Notes: generated from the sequence alone by a model not told the origin. Shown: positions 1-11,575, numbered from the stretch's first letter. The stretch is DNA of 64,000 bases from Garcia nutans (GCA_947685225.1 CANTUV010000007.1:16884501-16948500); one strand, 5' to 3'. Numbers and translations: made by a program.

Positions 1-2292
1 TTTGAGAGTTCTAATGTTCCATTCTTTTGTTCTTCCTTTTTGCAAAGATTTAGCTATTTTTAATTGGACCTCATATCCTCTCCTTGCCCCCCAATGATTT
101 TTTTATGCGGACTCTGATTGACATTGTTGTTGTCTAGTTCTTCGCACAAGCACATACTTCTTCTCTTTGCAAAATTACTGGAGCTTTCTCAAGCAATGGG
201 CTTTTCATGCCCCCCTGATTTGACATCTTCTTTTGATTCTTTACTTCGTAGGGTGTTTGCTATTCATTTTGACAAGGAATAGACAACACAAGACAAGAAA
301 GTGCGATGTGATATGCTCATGTATGCATGATATGCATGAATAATACTTACAGTTGTTCCATCGACTCACAGACCAAGGTGATCAGCAAAAGTGTTCTCAT
401 TGGTTTTGTTTTGACGCTTGTTCAAGTCTTACATTGGAATGATCGAAAGCTTTGCATTTGTGGCTTTTATCTTCTATATGTTGAGAACATGAGTGGTAGA
501 GACCCCTAATGGTAGAGTCAGGGATGCATCCATTTTGAATTATGTTTCAGCATGTCAATTGGCAGCTTGCCAATAATCATTTCCTTTGCCCAATATGTCC
601 TTTGGAGGTTCAACATACTTCCCTTAACTTGAAGGCTTTGTATGACAAAACATTTTTTTTTGAATTTTGATTTTGAAATCAAATGTTGGCTTTGCCAAAT
701 TAATGTCAATGTACCTCAGGACTTGATTTTTCCAAATTAACATATCTATAACAAGGCAACCCTAGTTACCGTACTAAACTCGGGAATCATTTCTATTTAA
801 GCAAGAACTGTTGCACTTCAGATAGGCACATACACATTACTTGGCCAAAGGTCTCATTTGAGTTTAAATATTGTCTATCTCATACGCATGCTTGTCCAAA
901 CTATCTCCACTAATAGACTCTACCTACCAATAGAGATCAACAAGTCTTTGATAGGCTTGAAATGGGGTCTATAAGGGACACAGGTTTAAGTGAAGGCCAT
1001 TTTGAGATTGGAGCTGGTGTGGCACAATGGACAAACCCTCACACTACAAATTTCTTATTGAAACTTTAGACAGTTGGGAACAATCTTTCTAGACTCCAAA
1101 TTCCTTCTATCTGCTAGGCATTAATCCAGATCTTGATTAGGACAGTCTTTGCCCTTGCAAAAAGTTTGGTACTCAAATTCATTTCCTTTCTTCTTCTCCC
1201 TTTTCTTTCTTTTTATTTTTCTTACTCTTCCCTTTCTTTGAGAATTTTATCATTTTGTCCTTCTTCCTTGTAGGACTGTCAAGTATAGAACTTTCAAGAA
1301 TTGAATGGTCTTTCTCCAATTTTGGATTGAATCTTTAGTTGGGTTGAACCAATTCAAGTCAAACCGTCCTTATAAACCAAATGGAAGCCTTTTGTTGTCT
1401 TAGGTAAAAGAGAACTCAGTTGGCTTTCTGAACCATTTTGGGCTTTCTTTTCTTTTTCTTCTTCTTTTTTTTTTCTTTTTTTCTTTCCTTTTTTGGTTCT
1501 AGCTCAAACAGGGTTGTCTTGTTTGTACCAACTTTGGCTTCCAATAACGGATGAGTGGATTAACATAAATCTTTTTTAACATGGATAAATTATTTGTTAC
1601 TATGATGTTGTCTTGATATATTGGAGATATTAGAAAAACTTCAACTACCCTTATGGTCTTAAAAACATCTACTACCCTTATGGTCTTGAGAACTTCAACT
1701 ATCTTTATAGTCTTGAGAACTTCAACTATCCTCATAATCTTGACTAATCATTGTTTTCTTTGATCTTCTTGCCTCTTCATCTTAGTGATCATAAGACTTG
1801 TCAAAAGTATCACAACAACTCAAGGTAGGTTATTGGGGTTTGTAAGCCAATGAAAAGAAAGCTAAAATTTTATGAAGGCTCAAAGGGACAACTAGGGATT
1901 GATATTTAATTGGGTGGATACTAGTTGTTGGCTAACCAAACAATGCCTAGATCATTTCTCTCTTAAATAAGTAGAGTTCAATTTCACCTCGAAAGTTTTG
2001 TCAAAGCATGTTCTAAGACTGACTAGGACCTAGACAAAGGTAATTATGCAGGAGCCCTCTCTAAGTAAGCATACATAACTCAATGCTATAGAGCAATTCC
2101 CTCACCTAGTAAAGTCATTTGAGTCATGATGCATAAATATATTAATTCATGAATTATCAAGCTAGATTCCTCATTGGTTGAGCACCAAAATGAACAAAGA
2201 CCAACAAAAATTTTGATAAAAATAATTTAAATTTGAAAAACACAATAGTTCTAAAATATTAAAGAAAGTAAGATTGAAAAGAAACATTCAAG
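1..2292 (-). other. Element A 3' non-coding internal region
   Basis: No coding potential was recognised; the short open frames have no family resemblance. The reverse complement is clearly homologous to 47536-49758 of element H, so the region is a conserved part of the retrotransposon and not host DNA. It contains a pyrimidine-rich tract at about 1442-1495, which is a purine tract in the sense strand and is matched in H at 48353-48424. Homology to H stops near base 91, where both H-type copies switch to LINE sequence. Confidence 0.75.
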
Positions 2293-3649
2293 CTAAGGAA
2301 AGTTCATTGAGTTAGGCTTCTTTTCCTTTGACATCTTCAATATTTCCATCTTAAATAAAACAAAGTCTTCTTCCAATCCTTTTCCCACCATGAAGGTTGC
2401 TGGTGATGGCACTCTGTTGAACCTTGGAAATGGATTATCTTTGGTGTTGGGCTTGTTCGGCTCGGGCAACCTGCCATTATCAATTAAATTCTGGATCTCA
2501 TGCCTCAACTTCATGCAATTGTCCGTTTCGTGTCCAGGCCTTTGATGGAATTGTCAAAATGCTTTAGTATCAAAGTTAGGTGGAAGAGGATTAGGCAAAG
2601 GATGAGGAGTCAAGGGTTGTAACAATCCCTTCTTTTGTAGCTTATTGAGAACCTAAGACAGTGGCTTCCCCAGATTTGAAAACTGCCTTCTATTTGCTTG
2701 ACCGGTTACATTAACATCAACTTCTTTTTGTGTGCTTTGATTGTTAGGCTGGTTGTTCTCTTTCTCATTCCTTCTTATTGAAAAGCGATTCTTCTCCCTT
2801 TCCCACTCTTTAATTTGTAGACCAGCTTGGAGAAGATCTTTGAAATCACGGATTAGTGTATGAGACATCCTCTCACAAAGATTAGGTAACACCCCTCTCA
2901 CAATCATCCTTATTTGATCAGATTCATCGGGCCTCTTCTTGAGTAAAGCGGCCATAGTCCACAAAATTCTCATTTGGCCTTTGTCTAATGGACTCCACCT
3001 CCATTAAAGTAACCTCTAACTCAACATTATATCCGTATTGTTGGATGAAGGCTTTGTAAAGTAGATCCCAACTCTTTTGTGTTCCATCATCTAAGGTATT
3101 GAACCAATTTTGGACAATAGGGTCCAATGAGAGCATGAAGTACTTTAGGGTTTGAGCCTTAGTAGCTCGAGCAGACTGCATGGCAGTGATATACTGCTTC
3201 ACATGGAGATGAGGATTTTCGGTGCCATTGTACTTAGTAAAGGAAGGCATCTTGAATTTATAAGGGACCTCTTCATCTTGTTCAAATAGTTTGTCAATCT
3301 CAGACTTTTCTTCGGTTTTCAGCTTCTTCTCAAATTTATTTTCTAAATCAGCAATCATCTTTTCAACATCGGATGTCTCGGTCTTTTCAATAGTTGCCTT
3401 CTCAATAGCCTTCGGTTCTTTCTTCTTTTCTTGAACCTCTTGGTAGTATTGAGCCCAATCATCATCATCATCAATGATTACCCTTTCATCATTAAAAGCT
3501 ACTTCATCAATTTTAGCCTTCCCCTTGACTTTCTTGGTGCTAGCAAATGCTTCGACATTGTTTCCTAAAATTACGGCTAGTTGATTCTTTATGGTCTCAG
3601 CCATGGCCTCTTTTATTTCTTTCATCTTGGCGTTGAGGGCCTCATCCAC
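2293..3649 (-). pseudogene. gag: Element A gag (Tat/Ogre-like), frameshifted
   Basis: Retrotransposon capsid gene. The first frame (3649-2924) has a lysine/glutamate-rich coiled N-terminal half, then a retrotransposon gag domain recognisable from YKFKMPSFTKYNGTENPHLH through QNWFNTLDDG to VESIRQRPNENFVDY. Relative to copy C, a 20-bp deletion at about 2953 shifts the frame; the rest of the domain continues in 2973-2653. A TAG at about 2651 stands where C keeps Trp. The tail (2560-2293) carries the zinc-knuckle-like run with GHETDNCMKLRHEIQNLID that is typical of Tat/Ogre gag. The reading then stops, with no protease. Family assignment is by motif memory, without a search. Confidence 0.8.
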
Positions 3650-4834
3650 TATTCTTTGGATTTATTCGGGTTCCATTATTTTTGATGAGCAATTGATTGA
3701 GTCGTTGCTAGACACTTCGTCTCTGGTGTAAGTTGAATTGTCGTAAGCTTTTGAACTTTCGTAATCCAGGGCTGTGAGCCAGAGAGTATCAATGATATGA
3801 GATGCAAATGTATGCATGTATGCACAAACAATCAACAGATAAAAATAGGACGTTCCTTCCAACCTTATAACATCCATACACGAATGGCGAGTCTCTTTTC
3901 CTAGGTATATGGTTAACAAAATACCAACATGGGGTATCTTGCTTTCGAATAATTTCCTCGGACGTTTCAACCAATAGTTGTATTTTCGAAAATGGAAATC
4001 AATCCATGATAATTCCCATTAATTAGGTTTTAATCCATTTATCCAACTAAAGTAGCTTTTATGCTATGCTGGATTAAAACAAAATTAAGAGGTTTATTAT
4101 AAATAGATTTCTCACTTGAAAAAGGTAACTAATGATTTATGCCAAAAACAAGCCCATGGTTAATTTATTCTTAGTGTAAACTAGGCTCACAATTGATTTT
4201 TGGTATTTCATAATTGACCTAAATATTTTTGCAAGCTCTTTGTAAGAAAATGTTGGGTGAAAATAGTTTTGTTTCTAAGCCCATTGTAAAAGATTTTAGA
4301 AAAATGGATTTTGGGCTTAGTATTTGGGCCATGGGCCAAAGAATTTTTTATTTGCTTTTAGAAAAGTCTTATGTCCAAAGACCATTTTAAAAAGTTTTGA
4401 AAAATAGCTTTGGTCTTTTGGATTTTAAAGAAAAATTTATCTTGAGCTTACAATATACTTAGGTCATATTAGAAAAAGAACAAACCAAATAAGCCATGAT
4501 TTAAGCCAAGATAAATCAACCATAGTCAAACAACATGCATTTGGGGTAAAACCTAAGGAAAGTAACTAGGCCAATTACATGAGCTTTAGTCTTTGGGTTA
4601 AAAAGGCTTAGGTTCCCATAGCAAGTATATACCAAACGGTACGAGGCTATGAGTGGTTATGCCATGCTCGATCTCCATACCTTGAGTGAAAGTATGGTAT
4701 CCCTTACATAACACAACACGGGTAACACGGGCGTCCTAACTCACGCACACGATGCAAACTAAATGATGCAATGGATAAAATCATTATAAGAAAGAATAGA
4801 ATAATATAAAGACCAACGGAATCAACGTCTCTTA
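3650..4834 (-). other. Element A 5' leader
   Basis: About 1.2 kb between the primer site and gag, with no recognised gene. It is nearly colinear with the leader of element C (28052-29176), and part of it matches H (45944-46780), so it belongs to the element. Confidence 0.65.
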
Positions 4835-4852
4835 TCCCCAGTGGAGTCGCCA
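4835..4852 (-). other. Element A primer binding site (tRNA-Arg type)
   Basis: On the minus strand this reads TGGCGACTCCACTGGGGA and starts three bases after the LTR end. Ogre/Tat elements are known for this kind of primer site, described as complementary to the 3' end of a tRNA-Arg. The same 18-mer occurs in copy C at 29177-29194. Confidence 0.8.
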
Positions 4853-6536
4853 CTATGAGCGGGGATTTTTGCCCCCACTCCCGGTGGAATGGTTCTTGCG
4901 ACTTCGGCGCTATTTAGGCTCGGGGCCTTAGAGAACACGGACCTAAGTCTGGAGAAAATGGAGTTGCCACCTGGACGGGCCGGGAAAAAGAAAGGGGTGG
5001 ATGACTCGATTCCTAAGGAATCCCCAACCCCTTAATGGGTTCGGAAAGTTGGGTACGTGTGGGGAAGGTGATAAATGGCCCAGCACCCTCACAACGCCCG
5101 GTTCATTGGAACTGACCTCCTTTACAGGTATTAATATTATAAAATTCTTAAGTATAATAACATTATCCATATTACACACAATAATTAAAAGAAAGCATCA
5201 TTATATTAAAATCAAAGCAATGTCCAAACAAAGTAAATAAATGGACACCCATCCAAGGATGGAAACATGTCCTTACATCACATGCCTAGATAGGACACCC
5301 ACCAAAAGTTAGAAACATGCCCTTTACATAAGTTCTAAAATAGAAAAGCAAATTAAATTACATGATGTTTAAATAATGAGGTACCCACCAAATGGAAACA
5401 TACCTCTTACAACTTTTGGAAATCTAAATTGATTGATAAAAGTAAATAATCATTCATCATAAATAAATCATTCATCAAAAGTATTTAAATAAAATAAACA
5501 TCCATCCATGATAAATTAAATAAATCAAGTATTGAAATTAAATAGATTAAATCATAAGAGATAAATCAAGGTATAAATAAATATGGAATTGAATAAAGCA
5601 AATAAAAGTTCAATTATAGCTACTGTGACTTTTTATGGAATTAAAATAGATTAGGGTTTTATGTTTTAAAAGGTTGGTAAGACACTTTGATTAACCAAAT
5701 TGAGATTTGAATGATGAAATCATGAAACTAGGGTTTTAGACATTTTAAAATAATTTTTATTTGTAGTTTTAAATGATGATTTTAAGCTAATGTGTAATTT
5801 TAGCATATTTGTGTTTTTATGGTTTTTTATGTTTTAAAGGATTAAAGTTTAGAAAAAGTTAGGGTTTAATGTTTTAAAAGGTTTAGGGTTTACTATTTTA
5901 GGTTTAAAATTTGAATTAGGGTTTTATGCTTTAAAATTAGGGTTCTCGGGTGATTTGTTGAATTAGGGTTTAAAAAGACAATTTGATGATTTCATGAGGT
6001 TTTATGAATTTAAACACACGGATTGAAGTTTTTATAAGTAGAAAAGATGTTTTTGAAGACTTTTTGAATGAAATAGAACTTATTTTAAAAATTTGAAAGA
6101 AACAGAATCAAGTTTTGGTTTTGTTAAAGAATTTGTTCAATTAGGGTTTTGAGTCTTTTGAAGAAGCAAAAAATAATAATTTTAAATCTTTTTGGAAAAT
6201 AAAGTAATGTATTAGTGTTTTAATCTTGGAAAAATTAAATTACAGCTCTAAGATTTTTGATTAAAAAAAACCCTAATTTCATAGGTTTGCTACTGTGAAA
6301 ACATAAATCAAAAAGAATTTAACATACCTTCTTTGGTTGATTCCTCCAAAAACAATTCTTCTTGGATGAACTAGCTCCAAAGACAAGCCTTTGTTGCCTT
6401 TTGAATTCCTTAATTCGTGCTACTGCTGCTTTAAAGATCAATTGAATTGAGTTTCCCTTTTCCTTCACTGATTTGGTTTCAAAAAATCAAGCTACTGCCT
6501 CTTTTTTTCTTCCCTCAATTTGGTTCTATTGGTCCT

Positions 6537-6544
6537 TATTTATA
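6537..6544 (-). promoter_or_regulatory. TATA box of element A LTR
   Basis: The plus-strand TATTTATA reads TATAAATA on the minus strand. It lies downstream of the GC-rich block and upstream of the primer site, as a U3/R promoter should. Copy C has the same box at 30939-30946. Confidence 0.55.
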
Positions 6545-6654
6545 ATGGTTTTAGGTTGTTTATTCCTAATTACACATGGCAAGTAATAATAATAAAAAAA
6601 AAGAAATTAAAACCTAATTGGATTAGGTTTCGAAAAATTTTGCGTTTGCAAAAA

Positions 6655-6830
6655 CTGCGGCAGTCGGGCCCGTGGCTGGGGCCAGTGGGCGTGCCAGCCA
6701 GCAGGAAATTCCTGCGGGAAGTTATTTCGCCCGCAGGCCTACGGGTGAAGTGCTGGGCCTACAGGCGTGCCGCCCGCAGGAAATTCCTGCGGGCAAAATG
6801 CCCACGGGCCCGCACGACTGCATTTCGCTG
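6655..6830 (-). repeat. GC-rich palindromic block in element A U3
   Basis: A GC-rich island in an otherwise AT-rich LTR. It holds two copies of a GCAGGAAATTCCTGC palindrome (about 6701-6715 and 6776-6790); the second extends to a near-perfect 23-bp palindrome at 6772-6794. In copy C the same LTR position holds a different tandem repeat. Confidence 0.75.
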
Positions 6831-7107
6831 CCGATTTTTTTTCCGACTCCGATTTTATTTTTATTTTTATTTTTTATTTTTATTTGTTTACTTTTATTTT
6901 TTATTAATAAAAATTAGATACTAAAGCAAAAATTATTTAACAAAAATTATTTTGGACCAATTAGACAACAAAAATCATTTTGGACTAAATAAAACATATT
7001 GGACCAGATTGGGTCAAAAATTAAGGGTCTACACGTGTCATGCCCTTGCATTTGATGAAATTGACAAAATGCTTTAGTGTCAAAATTAGGCGGGAGAGGG
7101 TTAGGCA

Positions 7108-7112
7108 AAGGG
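7108..7112. repeat. Target site duplication of element B, left (AAGGG)
   Basis: AAGGG directly before the LTR at 7113. The same five bases follow the other LTR at 26930-26934, inside the same gag gene. Confidence 0.85.
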
Positions 7113-8081
7113 TGTTGCGCTCTAATTAACTCTACTACAAAGCGTCACTCGCAAGTATACGACGTAGCTGTAGCAAAGGTGATCACCCCAAGGTCGTCTC
7201 TCAAGGAAGCTAGATAAGCTAATTGATTATTAGGTTGCAAATAACAGATTAGAATAAATTTAAATTGCTAACAACTAATAAAAATAGATCGATTGGAGTT
7301 TAAAACAATAAAAGTAAATTGAGCTGATATATTGATTCACTTAATAGAAAGGTCTAGGGTTTGCACTTCTCTACTAACTTATATGTATGAACGGTTATTC
7401 CTCTTAACCAGTTTAATTTCAAAGATTAAATCTCAAGCAACTTAATTAATTGAATCAAGGAAATAAGCTCTCACATTCAAACCTCTCTCAAATAATCTTG
7501 TCACAATTGAAATAATCCTTTTCTTAGGTTATATCTCTAATTCACCTAAGTCCCTAATTAAATTGTTCCAGCATTAGACTTCATCTCTCAATCCTTCATC
7601 TAATACCTTAAACACATAATTGGTGGCCAATCAATTATATATTAACAATAATTCCATTCAATCAAGGCTAAAGAAATAATTTAGTTAAGAGCAATAACCA
7701 ATTCATACAATCATAGTAGTTCCATACAAACCCCAGACTAGATCAAATTAGTTCATAATGATATCAAACATATTCATATCATTAAAATTCAAAGAAATCA
7801 GTTTAGACATAATAGAATTCATGAATACAATTCCCAAGAAATTTAAGAGATAATGTTTGAGAACAAAACCAAATTACAAACTCTCTTTAAGCTTCTGAAG
7901 AATCTCTTGATCAGAACTTGCTCGAGGAATGTGGCAATGGCATAAACAAATTCAATCTAGAATGTTTTGCATCCAAGTGTAATCAAAATCTCAAAGAAAA
8001 TAAAATATGAAACCCTAAGTTCTTTGACAGCTGAAAAACTCTCTGAAAAACAGCTCTCTATTTTGAAAACCCTAATTCCTT

Positions 8082-8089
8082 TATTTATA
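8082..8089 (-). promoter_or_regulatory. TATA box in B-family LTR
   Basis: TATAAATA on the minus strand, about 45 bp past the palindrome array. The equivalent is TATAAATA at 58412-58419 in element E and TATATAAA in the solo LTR near 38590-38599. In B's own 5' LTR (about 26172-26181) it has decayed. Confidence 0.6.
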
Positions 8090-8132
8090 TGAAACCTCCG
8101 CTCCAAAAATCGGCATTTTCTTTAGTCCATGA

Positions 8133-8519
8133 GTGACACGGCCAAGCTCAAGTGAACTTGGCCGTGTTTGAGGTGCTTGGAGGGACACGGCCACAAGCTT
8201 GGTCGTGTCCCCTGAGGGTGTCCTCTTCTGCCTTCATATATGTTTCTTTGGAAGCTTGGCCGTGTTTGACAAGTTTGGAGGGACACGGCCACAAGCTTGG
8301 CCGTGTCCCCTGAAGGTGTCTGCTTCTGTTTGATTTTCATCTCTTCTTCCTTTGGACTTGAATGTGACACGGCCAAGCTTAGACAACTTGGCCGTGTTTG
8401 TCATGTTTGGAGGGACAAGGCCGCAAGCTTGGCCGTGTCCCTTGAGTGTGTCTCCTTCTGAGCTTTTGGTCTTCTTCCTTAGCTTGGTATGGGACACGGC
8501 CACAAGCTTGGCCGTGTCT
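8133..8519. repeat. GACACGGCC/GGCCGTGTC palindrome array in B 3' LTR
   Basis: Imperfect units of roughly 100-130 bp. Each has a spaced inverted repeat of the type ACACGGCCAAGCTT...GGCCGTGT plus a tight hairpin, GACACGGCCACAAGCTTGGC and its closing arm. They are separated by CT-rich spacers. The array is CpG-rich and lies in U3 just upstream of the TATA box. Equivalent arrays are at 26227-26610, 38643-39060, 50857-51075 and 58463-58890. Confidence 0.9.
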
Positions 8520-8837
8520 CCTGAGTGTGTCAGTCACTGCCCAACTTTTCCTTTCTCTTGACTCCTTGATTTTTTCTTCCTCTCTTGGTTCCTTGCATAT
8601 TAACCTAAACCAACACTTAAACAAACTTTAACCAAAAATCAAATAAACATTAACCAACAACACACAAACACCACACTAAAAACTAGAACAAAAACGACAT
8701 AAACACTGGAATAAACTAAAACTACCAAAATTGATGAAAACACTAAATAAACATATTAAAACTAACAAAATACCTAAAGAAAACAATAATTATCATAATA
8801 AATAAGACACAATTCTATTACAAAAACTAATAAAACA

Positions 8838-10470
8838 ACTACCCCGCACTTAAAACTTTGCTTGTCCTCAAGCAAATTCACATGGCATAAATTAAAAACT
8901 CAAACAACCTTAACTATAATTCTAGCATATAAAATGAAATCCTTTAAGACTCAGCCATAAATAATTGCAATTTCCTTCAATCAAGATTTTCTTAACTCAT
9001 TCATTAATCCAGACATACAAATCTCATCTCTCATCTAAGTGTTTCACTCGATTTCATAGGTTAATTCACTCAAACCACTCATGACTGCATACTACCATAA
9101 ATTTGCTTAATTATCCAATCTCCCTCACTGATTTTCTCAAGAAATAATCCGAAGGTCTTTTATTTAGATGTAATGGGGCTAAGGTGCAGGTGTGAGAAAA
9201 GACATTTAAGCTGGAGCATCAAGAAATGGAGTATCTAAATAAGACAATACTCTTGCTCAGAAACTCATAACTCCTCAAATGGCATATTCACCATCCCTTG
9301 ATAATCTTACATACTTGCATACTAAAAGAAAAGTACATGAGTCGACATTCCTCTTTGATGACTAATGCTAGAAAATATATGAATTTTGTATATATATATA
9401 TATATCTTTTCTTTATTTTCTTTTCTCTTTTTTTTTATATTTATTTTTTTAATATATATATATATAAAATATAAAATTGCATAAAACATCTAGCTTAAAA
9501 TGTAGAGGAAAAGAATAATCGACTCTTAGCAAATACAATGTGCAAAGTATGCATTTCAGCCCTACATCTTACTAAAGCAATACTATATTTGTTTTTTTTC
9601 TTTCTTTTAAATTGCTTACCCCACACTTATGAATTAAACCACCCTATTGCCATATCATAAGAAACTCCATTCCTTAATGCAGGTATGATGATAATAAGAA
9701 TAAGTTGAGTTATGAATTGTGTTGATCAATCAAGAAAAAGGTCAAAGGCTCAACTTGGCTCACTAAGGAATTCATAATTAAGGGAGGTCTTTTTCAGCTA
9801 AAGGGCTAACCTAATTTGCCTTCATCATTTTAAAACTTGAGATTAAATCATAATGTGAGTTCAATTAGTATGCAAAAGCAAACTCTAGAGATGCAAAATC
9901 ATGAAGGTGCACACTTAAGAAAAGAAAATAAATTGACACTAACATTCAATCTATGAGGCTAAAAACTCACAAAGGTGGGTTCTCAAAGATTTATATGTCA
10001 TGAATTGCAGAATGTGAAAATTGATCCTGAATGAATTCAAATGCTAATCTCTATGCTGATACTAAAGTCTCAACTATAATACCAGAATCACAGAAAAATC
10101 AATAAGTTTTCAACAATTATGCCATGCACAACGCACAATATAAACAAAAATGACAAACAAAACAAGAATTAACTACAAACAAAACAAGAATTAAAGGAAA
10201 GTTAAAAGATTACCCCACACTTATAAATGACATTGTCCTCAATGGAAACAAGGATAATAAAGATAAAGAGTTAAGGTGCAACTTGTTTTCCAACGTACCC
10301 TGGTGAGGCAAAACCTAAATTTCCATCACAAACAACAAATGTTCAAAAACAAAATACAATATATAAAATAAAATATCCAAAATATAAAATGTTAACATTA
10401 AAAACAAAAACGAAAAATAACAAACACAAATATGCTAAACACAAGAAAGTAAGGAATTGTCTCGAAAGAT
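8838..10470 (-). other. Element B 3' non-coding region with polypurine motifs
   Basis: No gene recognised. On the minus strand the bases next to the 3' LTR read AAGTGCGGGGTAGT, preceded by TTGAGGACAAGC, a typical Athila polypurine tract context (8838-8873). Two further AAGTGTGGGGTA motifs occur at 9617-9628 and 10211-10222; the last also keeps a nearby TTGAGGAC word. All three are conserved in element E. TA microsatellites lie at about 9389-9405 and 9451-9466. Confidence 0.7.
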
Positions 10471-11575
10471 CTACGGTGAAGGAGGATATGATGATGAAGC
10501 AGCCGAGGGATGAAGACTCAGAATCTTGGTAAGGTTGCTATTGATTTGGTCTAACTGTTGCAAGACTGCAGCATGGTTACGATCTACCTTGCCCTCCAGT
10601 GCCTCAATCCTATTAAGTATCTCTTGATTATCCGGAGCTGGAGCATCTTCTTCCAAATCAAGAGAATCCGAGTCGGACCCCTCCTTGACTCTTGTTCTCT
10701 TTTGTCTACCCTCCGGTACTTCTGGCTCAGCTGAAGCCATCATATAAGCCCCTCTCCTGTGCACCACCATATGCATCTTCTCTAGTGTAGCCAAATCCAA
10801 TGAATCATTACCCGTAATTATAGTCATACGACAGGTACTCGGGTCAAAATCATCAAGGAGGGCTATGGCCAATGTGGTAACCAATCCACCAATATAGATA
10901 GCCCCCTTCTTTTTGTTTGCCACACTATCAAAAACATCGGCTAACCAATAGCCGGAACTAATAGGTACTGCATTAACCACACAATCTAAGAAAAAAAAAA
11001 TAGTTCACTTAGTTCAACTACACCCGGGCTTTCCTTCCTAGCAAAGAATCTGCAAGACATAAAACGATGCAAATACCTCAAAGCGGGATTGCTCAATTTA
11101 GTTGCTTTGGCCGATTTAGCCACATAAGTCCTCGAGCCCAATGCTCCCCAAGCAAATTGTTGTTTAAATTCCTTAGGTATCGACCTTTCACCATGTTGAT
11201 GGAAACCAAATATACCATTTAATTTTCAATACTAATCACAAATGATTTTCCAAACAACTTAAAACTCAACCTAGAGCAAATTTTCTGCGCATCTCTTTCA
11301 ACATTAAGAGATATTAAGAACTCCAAAGTAAGCTCTTGAAATTGCAAAGGTCGCAAGGAGACTAGGTTCTCCCACCCAAGGGTTTGAACATAATGATAAA
11401 AATTATCCCTAATATTAAGAGCATTAAGGGATTCATCATTGACATACCTCATCGGGAAGAAACCCCGAGCCAAAAGATTCGCTCTCTTCAAAGATGAAAA
11501 CGATGAAGATGAAGATGCACCTTCAGTTGTAGGTCTCTTCTTCTTGCGGTGGGAAACATTCTTCGTTCTTGGCAT
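10471..11575 (-). pseudogene. Element B env-like third gene (plant transposon protein type), broken
   Basis: Located 3' of pol in the env-like position of Athila. The start at 11575 gives a basic, serine-rich N terminus (MPRTKNVSHRKKKR...), then a region with ARGFFPMRYV and LGWENLVSLRPLQF, like the putative plant transposon protein family. The first frame stops at 11219. Homologous coding continues in other frames (WGALGSRTYVAKSAKATKL at about 11150-11090) to a second open segment at 10980-10471. That segment has NAVPISSGYWLADVFDSVAN and an acidic, coiled C-terminal tail. A ten-base A run at 10991-11000 (five in E) adds a frameshift. No signal peptide or membrane segment is visible, so a true envelope role is unproven. 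Confidence 0.65.

Larger units (their letters stand above)
1..7034 (-). mobile_element. Element A: Tat/Ogre-like gag-only LTR retrotransposon, partial
   Basis: Read on the minus strand it has, in order, a 5' LTR (7034-4856), a primer binding site, a leader, a broken gag, and a long non-coding 3' region that leaves the window at base 1. The 3' LTR lies outside. No protease, RT, RNase H or integrase is seen in at least 2.2 kb after gag, and the related copies C and H also lack them where visible, so the family looks non-autonomous. The base after the LTR joins gag sequence of element C (7035-7112), so A inserted into C; the expected right target duplication is CGTGT at 7035-7039, and its partner is off the window. 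Seen: layout and homology to C and H. Inferred: mobilisation by an autonomous relative elsewhere. Confidence 0.85.
4856..7034 (-). repeat. Element A 5' LTR (2179 bp)
   Basis: On the minus strand the LTR runs from TGTAGACCC (7034) to GCTCA (4856), so it has TG...CA ends and is followed by the primer site. The same family is seen at 29198-31453 (minus) and from 63748 onward (plus). U3 lies at the high-coordinate end: it has an AT-rich start, a GC-rich palindromic block (about 6655-6830), then a TATAAATA box at 6537-6544. The lower half is rich in scattered TTAGGGTTT-like words. Confidence 0.85.
7113..8837 (-). repeat. Element B 3' LTR (1725 bp)
   Basis: Begins on the plus strand with TGTTGCGCTC and ends with AATAAAACA. 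It is nearly colinear with 25241-26929; the other copy lacks about 27 bp near 25860. U3 contains the palindrome array at 8133-8519, followed on the minus strand by a TATA box at 8082-8089. Confidence 0.92.

Noticed and set aside
327..709. Short open frames at the left edge
   Set aside because: They lie in the conserved non-coding tail of element A and have no recognisable family.
4943..5240. Opposed open frames in the A LTR (and 29256-29658 in C)
   Set aside because: They fall in LTR U5/R sequence and are present in both copies because the LTRs are homologous; no protein similarity.
5640..6260. Many TTAGGGTTT words, like the plant telomere repeat TTTAGGG
   Set aside because: They are scattered in an AT-rich LTR (and in C at about 30000-30660), not in tandem, so they are not telomeric or interstitial telomere arrays.
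8133..8519. Regular repeats with spacers, superficially like a CRISPR array
   Set aside because: Plant LTR context, imperfect units, repeated inverted arms and homologous spacers; no cas genes.
8122..8631. Open frames on both strands giving repeated peptides such as GHGQACGRVP or TRPSLWPCPSK
   Set aside because: They only translate the palindrome array, appear in several frames and both strands, and recur wherever the array does (26214-26723, 38635-39123, 50807-51133, 58487-58944). Not genes.
9389..9466. TA microsatellites as a possible origin or matrix attachment site
   Set aside because: Simple repeats inside the retrotransposon 3' region; nothing supports another role.
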